DNA of 59,130 nucleotides from Gordonia jinhuaensis. GTDB lineage: Bacteria > Actinomycetota > Actinomycetes > Mycobacteriales > Mycobacteriaceae. Shown one piece after another: positions 11,104-17,586 of this stretch. The stretch is taken from NCBI RefSeq assembly GCF_014639795.1, contig NZ_BMGC01000017.1:24591-83720 (forward strand), in the 5' to 3' direction. A program made the position numbers and the translations under genes. Each line of letters opens with the position of its first letter. Position 1 is the first letter of the stretch. The notes beneath the pieces are model-generated. The model saw only the letters and a program-made list of their open reading frames with translations. It did not search any database and had not been told where the DNA came from.

Positions 11104-11133
11104 TTTGTACACCCAATGGGATTGGCGATTCAA
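11104..11133 (-). promoter_or_regulatory. Promoter of the Ms1-like RNA
   Basis: On the minus strand TTGAAT (11133-11128) and TACAAA (11109-11104) are separated by 18 bp, a sound SigA-type arrangement. It predicts a transcription start near 11097. Confidence 0.55.
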
Positions 11134-11263
11134 GGGTTTTGCCGTCGGATTGTGGTCACGAAGCGGCGCAGCTGCGATCACGATCCGGATGCGGCGTGGA
11201 CTCCGCTTCCGATGATCCTGGGTGCAGTACGAATAGTGTTGGAGGCCAGGCACTTACCGGACG

Positions 11264-11331
11264 CAGATCGACGGTCACCGCAGATCAACCGTCACCGCAG
11301 ATCAACCGTCACCGCCGATCGATCGCACCGA
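11264..11331. repeat. 17-bp tandem repeat, family A
   Basis: CAGATCGACGGTCACCG at 11264 is followed by two identical copies of CAGATCAACCGTCACCG (11281, 11298) and a decayed fourth unit (11315-11331). It lies in the protein-free interval between the two small RNAs. Confidence 0.85.
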
Positions 11332-11391
11332 GGCGATCGCACGGTATCGGCCGCGGACGGACTCGACCGACACATACGAACTATGTCTATG

Positions 11392-11490
11392 CGGACCCGA
11401 GTTCTATACGGACTGTGGTTCTATCCGGACCCGGGTTCTATGCGGACTGGAGTTCTATCGGGATGGTGATATACGGACTGGAGTTCTCTC
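11392..11490. repeat. 17-bp tandem repeat, family B
   Basis: Four consecutive 17-bp units of the form CGGACYSKRGTTCTATN start at 11392, 11409, 11426 and 11443. A 14-bp degenerate spacer follows, then a fifth unit at 11474. Same period as family A but unrelated sequence. No reading frame with coding character covers it. The rest of 11098-11782 shows nothing else I can name. Confidence 0.85.
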
Positions 11491-11782
11491 GGCTCGCGTG
11501 CGAATAGTCCGGGCGACAGATCGCCGGTGCAAATAGACGCGCTGGGCAATAGGCGCGCTGGGGCAGGCGCCCGAGAATCTTTCGCCGACCCAGGGCCTAG
11601 ACTCTCGTCGAGGTTCTTGTCGGCGGTGTCAGCTGTTTCATTTGGTCCCGCGAAATTGTGTTGGGGATGGTCGGGGCCGAAATGTCGGCACCCGCTCGGT
11701 CTCGGTGCTGCCCTCGCAACATCGGCCGGGGTGTGTGGGCTTGCGCACGTGGGATGAACGGATTCGAAAATTGCGTTCGGGC

Positions 11783-11813
11783 TTGCCGACCTAGCTCAAA
11801 TCATGTGTATAGT
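11783..11813 (+). promoter_or_regulatory. Promoter of the 6C RNA
   Basis: TATAGT at 11808-11813 is a good -10 box. TTGCCG at 11783-11788 is a possible -35 with a 19-bp spacer. The predicted start is near 11820, just before the first hairpin. Confidence 0.6.
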
Positions 11814-11819
11814 CACAGG

Positions 11820-11916
11820 TACCCAGTCATCTGGCTGGGGAGATTCAGCCCGACCCCCCGGGGCTGAACTAGACGACCCTGGCCTCCTCCCCCCCCCCTG
11901 GCCAGGGTCGTTTTCT
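11820..11916 (+). ncRNA. 6C small RNA (B11/ncRv13660 type)
   Basis: About 97 nt. Hairpin 1 is CCCAG/CTGGG. Hairpin 2 is TTCAGCCC/GGGCTGAA with a loop containing six consecutive C. Hairpin 3 is a perfect 11-bp stem CGACCCTGGCC/GGCCAGGGTCG with a loop containing an unbroken run of at least nine C, followed by TTTTCT. Two hairpins each carrying a run of six or more C in the loop is the defining mark of the actinobacterial 6C RNA family. From memory, the M. tuberculosis member B11 lies just upstream of Rv3660c (ssd), on the same strand, as here. C-rich loops pair with G-rich ribosome sites of target mRNAs. Published work on B11/6C links it to replication and secretion genes. Confidence 0.9.
11874..11916 (+). 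terminator. Intrinsic terminator of the 6C RNA
   Basis: An 11-bp perfect stem (11874-11884 with 11900-11910) with a C-rich loop, followed by TTTTCT. This is one of the few classical U-tract terminators in the window. Confidence 0.9.
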
Positions 11917-12260
11917 GTCCGGACCCATCCATGGTCAGATCGGTCGAATGACCGATTATCTGGTGGTGGTTCGTAAATCGCTCCTGTTGAGCCGGCGGTA
12001 TGTGTCGAGAATGTTTAATTCGCGGGAATTCCGGACGATATATTCTCATCGACGCCGACGGCGAACAATTCGGAGTCGACATTGTCGTACAGGCGACCGG
12101 AATGTGCTGTCGGCTGTTCATTCGACAGGGCACGGTGAGATTCTTCCGGACCGGGTTCTTCACGGCCGGGTTTGTCCACAGATGAGGATCGATCCACAGG
12201 CGTGAGGTGAATCTGGTCGGCAGCGGTTCTCGGGTCCCGGCCTCGGGCCAGGATCGGTCC
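11917..12260. other. Intergenic region between 6C RNA and ssd
   Basis: Slightly AT-richer than its surroundings, with no frame of coding character and no clear promoter motif. It should contain the start signals for the ssd-tad operon. Confidence 0.5.
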
Positions 12261-13559
12261 ATGACCCTGCCCGACCACCATCGTCGCGCCCACCATCTTC
12301 CTGACCGGGACCATCGTCGTGACCGGGACCATCTTCGTGACCGGGACCACCGTCGAGATCACCGCGGCCCAGCCGATCCGGCGCTCGCATCGCCGCGGGG
12401 AAACCCGTCGCACCTTTCCGATCTCGGCGCAGTGGATCCCTCGGTGGCACGTTCATCGGTGACTGGGCGCACGCCGCACGGGGCTGACGCGCTCGTCATC
12501 GTCGGCGAGGAACTGCGCGAGGAGGTCGCACGATGTGTGGCCGCCGCGGGCTATCGGGGGCGTGCGGGACTCGTTGACGACCTCTGGCCGAGTCGTCAGG
12601 CGTGGCACGAGGCCGCCGTGGTGATCGTCGACCTGAGCGCTGTCTCGGCGCTGGCGCACCGGCAGATGCCGCGTCGGGATGCGGTGCTGGTGGTGGAGTC
12701 GGAGACCGATTCCACCATGCGACCCGGCGCCGCAGGGCTGTGGCCGAGTGCACTGCGGCTCGGTGCGCAGGACGGATACGTCCTCGGACGCGACGCCGCG
12801 CAGCTGGTGCGGGCTCTCACGGCATTGAGAGCGCCGCAACGACGCGGCGGAGTGACGATCGCGGTGATCGGCGGTCACGGTGGGGCGGGAGCGAGCACCC
12901 TCGCCGCCGCGACGGCGATCTGTGCGGCCGAGGGTCCGCGCCCGACGATGCTGCTCGACGTCGACCCGTACGGTCCCGGCGTGGACCTGTTGCTGGGGCT
13001 CGAGGACGATCCGGGCCTGCGGTGGGACGACCTGCGCGTCGAGGGTGGTGACGTTCACGCCGCCGCGCTGTTCGCGGCTCTGCCCTCGGGGCCGGGCGGG
13101 GTCGCGGTCCTCGCGCCCCGCCGTGGCGACCGCACGCCGGTGTCTGCGGTCGCCGCCCGCGCGGTGATGAACGCCGGCGCCGGTGACGGCGACGTGGTGG
13201 TGGTCGATCTGCCCCGTCGGATCGATGACACCGCGGCCGAATTACTCGCCGCCGTGGGCTCGGTCGTCGTGGTTACCACCGCGACGGTGGGTGGCTGTGC
13301 GGCGACGCGTCAGCTCACTCGCGAACTGACGCGCCTGAGCGGCCGGGTCGGGCTGGTGGTGCGGGGGCCCGCACCCGGCGGCCTGACCGTGCGACAGGTG
13401 CAGGAGGCACTCGGCCTGCCACTGCTGGCGGGATGCCGTGCCGAACCGCGACTCGCGGGCGCCGTCGAGGCCGGGGCGCTGAGGCTTGCGCGTCGGTCGC
13501 CGCTGCGTCGCGCGGCCGCCGCGGTGCTGGCCGGGGTGAGTGCGGAGGTGACGGCATGA
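12261..13559 (+). CDS. ssd: Ssd / CpaE-like septum-site determining ATPase of the Tad locus
   Basis: About 432 residues. The core (from ALVIVGEELREEV onward) has a receiver-like N-terminal half and a MinD/ParA-type ATPase half. The latter starts with VIGGHGGAGASTLAAATA, a deviant Walker A lacking the usual lysine (GAGAS in place of GKGGVGKT), as in Ssd, and contains LLDVDPYGPGVDLLLG and VVVVDLPR. In Tad systems CpaE-like proteins place the secretion complex at the pole; in M. tuberculosis Ssd (Rv3660c) affects septation. The start is uncertain: ATG 12261 has AGGA upstream, but the first 57 residues include a DRDH-type repeat absent from Rv3660c, and GTG 12432 is an alternative. It is coupled to tadA by ATGA. 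Confidence 0.85.
   Translation: MTLPDHHRRAHHLPDRDHRRDRDHLRDRDHRRDHRGPADPALASPRGNPSHLSDLGAVDPSVARSSVTGRTPHGADALVIVGEELREEVARCVAAAGYRGRAGLVDDLWPSRQAWHEAAVVIVDLSAVSALAHRQMPRRDAVLVVESETDSTMRPGAAGLWPSALRLGAQDGYVLGRDAAQLVRALTALRAPQRRGGVTIAVIGGHGGAGASTLAAATAICAAEGPRPTMLLDVDPYGPGVDLLLGLEDDPGLRWDDLRVEGGDVHAAALFAALPSGPGGVAVLAPRRGDRTPVSAVAARAVMNAGAGDGDVVVVDLPRRIDDTAAELLAAVGSVVVVTTATVGGCAATRQLTRELTRLSGRVGLVVRGPAPGGLTVRQVQEALGLPLLAGCRAEPRLAGAVEAGALRLARRSPLRRAAAAVLAGVSAEVTA
12302..12355 (+). repeat. 18-bp tandem repeat in the 5' part of ssd
   Basis: Three 18-bp units of TGACCGGGACCATCGTCG type (starting 12302, 12320, 12338) encode a histidine/arginine/aspartate-rich (RDH-like) tract. A weaker fourth unit precedes them. 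Confidence 0.8.
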
Positions 13560-14770
13560 CCGGGATGCGAGCCGGTGACCGCGACGAGCTGTTGGCTCGG
13601 GTGCGGATGCGACTGGCCGGCGAGTCGACCACCGACGTGTCGGTGCCCAGCGCGCAGATGATGGCCGAGGCGATCCGCGAGGAGTCCGGCGGCGTGCTCG
13701 GTGACACCGACCTCCTCGAGGCGCTGCGGTTCCTGCAGACCGAGCTGATCGGCGCGGGTCGACTCGAGGGGCTGCTCGCCGAGCCCGATGTCGCCGACAT
13801 CCTCGTGGTCGGGCCTGATCACGTGTGGGTCGACCGCGGGCGCGGGCTGGTCAGAACCGACCTGCGGTTCGACGACGATGCCGCCGTGCGCAGGCTGGCG
13901 GCGCGGCTGGCCCTGGCCGCCGGTCGTCGGCTCGACGATGCGCAGCCCTGGGTCGACGCGCAGCTCGACCAGATCGGGCGGCGCGGGTACCGGGTCCGGC
14001 TGCATGCGGTGATACCGCCGGTTGCGGTGGACGGCACCTGCATCTCGTTGCGTGTGCTGCGCCCGGCCCGCCACGACCTGGCCTCGCTCATCGAGTCGGG
14101 CAGCGTTCCCGGCGAGATCGCCGCCACCGTCGCCGGGGTGATCGCCGCCAGACTGGCATTCCTGGTCGCCGGAGGTACCGGGTCGGGCAAGACGACCTTT
14201 CTCTCGGCACTGCTCGGTCGGGTCGATCCCGGTGAGCGGGTGGTGTGCGTGGAGGATGCGGTCGAACTCGACCCCGACCATCCCCATGTGGTCCGACTGG
14301 TCACCCGCACACCGAATGTCGAAGGGGCCGGGGTGGTGACGCTGCGCGACCTCGTGCGGCAGGCACTTCGGATGCGTCCCGACCGGATCGTCGTGGGGGA
14401 GGTACGCGGTTCGGAGGTGGTGGATCTGCTCTCGGCGCTCAACACCGGACACGACGGAGGCGCGGGCACCGTGCATGCGAACTCGGTGACCGAGGTGCCT
14501 GCTCGCATGGAGGCGCTCGCCGCACTCGGCGGGATGGACCGTGCCGCACTGCACAGTCAACTGGCGGCCGCGGTGCAGGTGGTGTTCGGGCTGACCCGCA
14601 GCGGTGACGGCAGGCGGATGCTCACCGAGGTGGGGACGTTGTCGCGGACGCCCGGCGGGCAGGTGTCGATCACGGCCGCCTGGACCCGCGACGGTGGCTT
14701 CACCGATGCCGCGCCGGTACTCGCCGCCCTCATCGACACCCGCCTGCACAGCTCCGGGATCCTTCGGTGA
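13556..14770 (+). CDS. tadA: Tad pilus/secretion ATPase (TadA/CpaF family)
   Basis: 404-residue hexameric ATPase of the GspE/VirB11 superfamily that drives assembly of Flp-type pili at the inner membrane. Walker A GGTGSGKT lies at 206-213. The Asp box CVEDAVELDPDHPHVV, Walker B MRPDRIVVGEVRG and His box TGHDGGAGTVHANS follow in the right order. The ATG overlaps the ssd stop (ATGA) and its stop overlaps the tadB start (GTGA), so translation is coupled. It corresponds to Rv3659c. All catalytic motifs are intact. Confidence 0.95.
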   Translation: MTGMRAGDRDELLARVRMRLAGESTTDVSVPSAQMMAEAIREESGGVLGDTDLLEALRFLQTELIGAGRLEGLLAEPDVADILVVGPDHVWVDRGRGLVRTDLRFDDDAAVRRLAARLALAAGRRLDDAQPWVDAQLDQIGRRGYRVRLHAVIPPVAVDGTCISLRVLRPARHDLASLIESGSVPGEIAATVAGVIAARLAFLVAGGTGSGKTTFLSALLGRVDPGERVVCVEDAVELDPDHPHVVRLVTRTPNVEGAGVVTLRDLVRQALRMRPDRIVVGEVRGSEVVDLLSALNTGHDGGAGTVHANSVTEVPARMEALAALGGMDRAALHSQLAAAVQVVFGLTRSGDGRRMLTEVGTLSRTPGGQVSITAAWTRDGGFTDAAPVLAALIDTRLHSSGILR

Positions 14771-15672
14771 TCGGGGTCAGCGTCATGTGTGCGGGACTGG
14801 CGCTTCTCGTCCTGGCGGACCGACGGCCGCGGAATCGCTTGTGTCGAGCCGTCGACTCGTCGGCACAGCCGACCCGCGCGCTGACGGGGAACCAGATGCG
14901 TTGTATTGCAACGACTGTAGGTGCACTCGCAGTCGCCGTGGTGCTCGCCGCTCGCCCGCTCGTCGGCGCGGCGGTGGTGATCATCGGCGGCTATCTGCTG
15001 ATCCGCCTGCGACGTGCCCGGCAGTCACGCCGGCACGCCGTCATCCGCGCGGATGTGCTCGCGGCACTGGAGGTGTTGATCGCCGAGCTGTCCGTCGGCG
15101 CGCATCCGGTGCACGCCTTCCGTCAGGCGGGCATCGAGGCCCGGCATGCCGGCGCCGACGAACAGACACTGGCCGTGCTGACCCGGATGGTGGGTAACGC
15201 CGAACTCGGTGGCGACGTGCGGGCGGGCCTGGTCGTCAAGGGTGCTACCAGACGAACAGCCTTGTCGCTGAACACCATTGGCGCAGCGAACAATGTCGGT
15301 GCGGCGAACGAATTCGGTGCGGCGAGCAGCCCGGGTGCCGAGTGGCTGGCCGTGGCAGATGCCTGTGCCATCGCCGAGCGCCACGGTCTGCCGCTGGCGG
15401 AACTGTTGACGGCCACGCGCACCGACATCGCCGCCCGAGGTCGCTTCGCCGAACGCGCCCGCGCATCACTGGCCGGAGCGCGGGCGACGTCGGTGGTACT
15501 CGCACTGTTGCCTCTGCTCGGTATCGGACTGGGGCAGGCGATCGGCGCGGCACCGCTGAGCACCTTGTTCGGTGCTGGCGTGGGGCCGGTGTTGTTACTC
15601 ATCGGGGTGACCCTGACCGTGATGGGAGTCGAATGGGCAGAACGTATCTCACGTCGGGCGGTGGCCGGATGA
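14767..15672 (+). CDS. tadB: Tad secretion membrane protein (TadB, GspF family)
   Basis: 301 residues with a TadB-type layout. N-terminal hydrophobic helices (IGVSVMCAGLALLVLA and GALAVAVVLAARPLVGAAVV) are followed by a soluble four-helix T2SSF-like domain (VLAALEVLIAELSVGAHPVHAF) and two C-terminal helices (SVVLALLPLLGIGLGQAIG and VGPVLLLIGVTLTVMGV). A short Asn/Gly/Ala repeat-like insert (NTIGAANNVGAANEFGAASS) interrupts the soluble domain. It forms the membrane platform on which TadA works. GTG start overlapping tadA. It matches Rv3658c in position. Confidence 0.88.
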   Translation: MIGVSVMCAGLALLVLADRRPRNRLCRAVDSSAQPTRALTGNQMRCIATTVGALAVAVVLAARPLVGAAVVIIGGYLLIRLRRARQSRRHAVIRADVLAALEVLIAELSVGAHPVHAFRQAGIEARHAGADEQTLAVLTRMVGNAELGGDVRAGLVVKGATRRTALSLNTIGAANNVGAANEFGAASSPGAEWLAVADACAIAERHGLPLAELLTATRTDIAARGRFAERARASLAGARATSVVLALLPLLGIGLGQAIGAAPLSTLFGAGVGPVLLLIGVTLTVMGVEWAERISRRAVAG

Positions 15673-16295
15673 CCGCAGGTGCGGCGTTGGCGCTGTCGGC
15701 GGCTCTCGTCGCGGCGGGGCTGCTGGTCGCGCCGGGGCCGTCGGAGTATCTGCGCCGTGCCGGGTTCGAGCGCCGATCGCGACGGCGGATGTGGCGGTCC
15801 GCGGCGGTGCGCCGGCCCGCTCCAGGAGCCCGGACTCTCGACGCCGATCCGTTCGCGGTGGCCGCCGCGCTCGAGCTGTGCGCGGTGTGTGTGGCGAGTG
15901 GGATGACGATGCCCGCCGCTGCCGACGTGATGGCCGAATCGGCGCCGCCGGAGCTGGCGGCGGTCTTCGCCCGAGCGGCACATCTGCTCACGCTGGGGGC
16001 CGATCCGGCCGATGCGTGGCGTGCCGAGGCCGACTCCTCGGAACCGGTCCGCGCGCTGGTCACCACCGCTCGACGGTCCGCCCGCTCGGGCGCCTCGATC
16101 GTCGGCGGCCTGCGTGAACTCGCCGAGGCCGAACGTCGGCGAGCCGACGACGCGGCGACCGTGGCAGCCGAGCGAGCCGGTGTGAAGATCAGCGGCCCGT
16201 TGGGACTGTGCTTTCTGCCCGCCTTCGTCGTCCTGGGCATCGTGCCGGTGGTGGTCGGCCTCGCGGGCAGCGTCATGCGGTCGGGGTTGCTGTGA
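15669..16295 (+). CDS. tadC: Tad secretion membrane protein (TadC-like, GspF family)
   Basis: 208 residues. A single N-terminal helix (GAALALSAALVAAGLLVA) is followed by a T2SSF-like helical domain (VAAALELCAVCVASGMTM, then GASIVGGLRELAEAERRR) and a C-terminal helix (LCFLPAFVVLGIVPVVVGLA). It is the partner of TadB in the pilus platform and corresponds to Rv3657c. The ATG (MTAGAALAL) overlaps the tadB stop as ATGA; the longer upstream open frame is the shadow of tadB. Confidence 0.85.
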   Translation: MTAGAALALSAALVAAGLLVAPGPSEYLRRAGFERRSRRRMWRSAAVRRPAPGARTLDADPFAVAAALELCAVCVASGMTMPAAADVMAESAPPELAAVFARAAHLLTLGADPADAWRAEADSSEPVRALVTTARRSARSGASIVGGLRELAEAERRRADDAATVAAERAGVKISGPLGLCFLPAFVVLGIVPVVVGLAGSVMRSGLL

Positions 16296-16400
16296 ACGCG
16301 TCGGCACGGACCGCCCTGCGTTCGGCCGGCAGGCCGCGGCGCGGCACAGACGTCGCCGGGACCGTCCCGGCGCGAATGGGGAAACCCGGGGAGGACGACC

Positions 16401-16706
16401 ATGAGAGCGACAACAATGGACACGGGGAAAACTGCGGACACCGGGAAAACTGCGGAGACCGAGAAAGCGCCGGCGAACGGTGCCCGTGCGGATACGGCGG
16501 GGATGACGCGGCTGCGCGAGAGATTCATTGCGCGGATGTGGTCGATGGGCGTCGAAGAAGCGGGTATGAGTACCGCCGAATACGCCATCGGCACGATTGC
16601 TGCGGCGGCATTCGGTGCCATTCTCTACACCGTCATCAGCGGCGACAATGTGGTGTCGGCGCTGACGGGGATCATCACGAAGGCCCTCGACACCGCCGTC
16701 GGCTGA
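16401..16706 (+). CDS. Flp-like pilin, DUF4244 family
   Basis: 101 residues. The C-terminal half (GVEEAGMSTAEYAIGTIAAA) is a class III prepilin signature: a Gly before the hydrophobic segment, Glu at +5 of the mature form, then one long helix. This is the DUF4244/Rv3656c type, the likely major pilin of the locus. The ATG at 16401 has an excellent GGGGAGGA 6 nt upstream, which forces a 40-residue N-terminal leader containing a DTGKTADTGKT repeat. That is much longer than the short leader of Rv3656c (68 residues in total). The last codons fall in the first unit of the 24-bp repeat array. Confidence 0.85.
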   Translation: MRATTMDTGKTADTGKTAETEKAPANGARADTAGMTRLRERFIARMWSMGVEEAGMSTAEYAIGTIAAAAFGAILYTVISGDNVVSALTGIITKALDTAVG

Positions 16707-16835
16707 CGGCAGATGGACCCCGTCGGCTGACGGCAGACAAACACCGTCGGCTGACGGCAGATGGACCCCGTCGGCTGACGGCAGACAAACACCGTCGGCT
16801 GACGGCAGATGGACCCCGTCGGCTGACGGTTCCGG
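16696..16835 (+). repeat. 24-bp alternating tandem array before tadE
   Basis: Five full 24-bp units start at 16696, 16720, 16744, 16768 and 16792, then a partial unit at 16816. Each begins with CCGTCGGCTGACGGCAGA. Two variants alternate strictly (ending TGGACC or CAAACA), giving a 48-bp higher-order period. Each unit can form a CCGTC/GACGG hairpin. The first unit includes the stop codon of the DUF4244 pilin gene. In the tadE frame the array is open; in the pilin frame every unit carries a stop. Confidence 0.92.
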
Positions 16836-16867
16836 TCGCGTGTCGGCGTCTTCGCGACGAGGCGGGG

Positions 16868-17191
16868 ATGGTCACCGTGGAGGCGGCCTTCGCGATCGCG
16901 GCGATCGTCACGGTCGTGGTGATCGGGGTGGGCCTGATCGTCGGGATGATCTGCCACATCCGTTGTGTCGACGCCGCACGCGAGACGGCGCGGGTGGCCG
17001 CCTACGCCGACGACGCGCGGGCGCGTGCCGCCGGCTCGGCGGTCGCCCCTGCCTCGGCGCAGGTCGAGGTGAGCCGGTCGGGTGAGCGGGTCTCGGCGCG
17101 GGTGAGGATGTCGGTGACATTCCTGCCCGGCGTCGATCTGGGTGCGGTCGCGGTCGCGGTGGCCGAATCCGACGACCCGGCCGGCTCATGA
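16868..17191 (+). CDS. tadE: TadE-like pseudopilin
   Basis: At least 107 residues: MVTVEAAFAIAAIVTVVVIG with a long hydrophobic helix, then CVDAARETARVAAYAD and a small beta domain. This is the TadE/Rv3655c pattern. RDEAG directly before the ATG is in frame and is exactly what a prepilin leader needs (cleavage after Gly, Glu at +5), so the true start should be upstream. The only in-frame upstream codons are CTGs within the 24-bp repeats; no ATG, GTG or TTG occurs until 16538. Either translation starts at 16868 without a leader or an unusual start is used. The 3' end overlaps the next gene (ATGA). Confidence 0.8.
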   Translation: MVTVEAAFAIAAIVTVVVIGVGLIVGMICHIRCVDAARETARVAAYADDARARAAGSAVAPASAQVEVSRSGERVSARVRMSVTFLPGVDLGAVAVAVAESDDPAGS

Positions 17192-17586
17192 GGCGATCGG
17201 TCAGGACGCGGCCCGGCCGGGCTGCGGGCGACGAGCGTGGCATGGCAACGGTGTTGGGCGCCTTCGTGATCGCCGGGATCGTGGTGGTCCTCGGGTTGGT
17301 GGCCTACGTCGGGGTGGTGGTCTCGGTTCGCCACTCGGCCCAGTCGGGGGCCGACCTCGCCGCGCTGGCGGCGGCCGGTGCACTCGAACGCGGTGCCGAC
17401 GATCCCTGCGCGCGTGCCCGGGAGGTCGCCGCCGCCAACGGTGTCCACGCCGACGGCTGCCGCGTCGATGGCCGCGACGTGGTGGTCGCGACATCGGCCA
17501 CGGTGAGGTTGGGACTGTTCGGGATGCGTCAGTCGCATGCGGTGGCCAGAGCCGGTCCTGCCGACCAGATCACGCCGGTGGGGTGA
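17188..17586 (+). CDS. TadG-like/Rv3654c-type helicase-adjacent secretion protein
   Basis: 132 residues. A basic N terminus with DERGMATVLGAF, another prepilin-like cleavage motif, precedes one strong TM helix (FVIAGIVVVLGLVAYVGVVV). Then comes SVRHSAQSGADLAALAAAGA, the family hallmark of TadG/Rv3654c proteins, with a Cys pair (DDPCARAREV and ADGCRV). It probably acts as a minor pilus component or a secreted Tad substrate. The ATG overlaps the tadE stop. The 3' end overlaps the convergent helicase gene by 17 bp. Confidence 0.82.
   Translation: MRRSVRTRPGRAAGDERGMATVLGAFVIAGIVVVLGLVAYVGVVVSVRHSAQSGADLAALAAAGALERGADDPCARAREVAAANGVHADGCRVDGRDVVVATSATVRLGLFGMRQSHAVARAGPADQITPVG

Noticed and set aside
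12172-12180. TTGTCCACA, a perfect actinobacterial DnaA-box sequence upstream of ssd
   Set aside because: A single 9-mer is expected about once per two windows of this size by chance, and no cluster of boxes is present.
16696-16835. Possible CRISPR array at the 24-bp repeats
   Set aside because: Units abut without spacers and only two unit types alternate.
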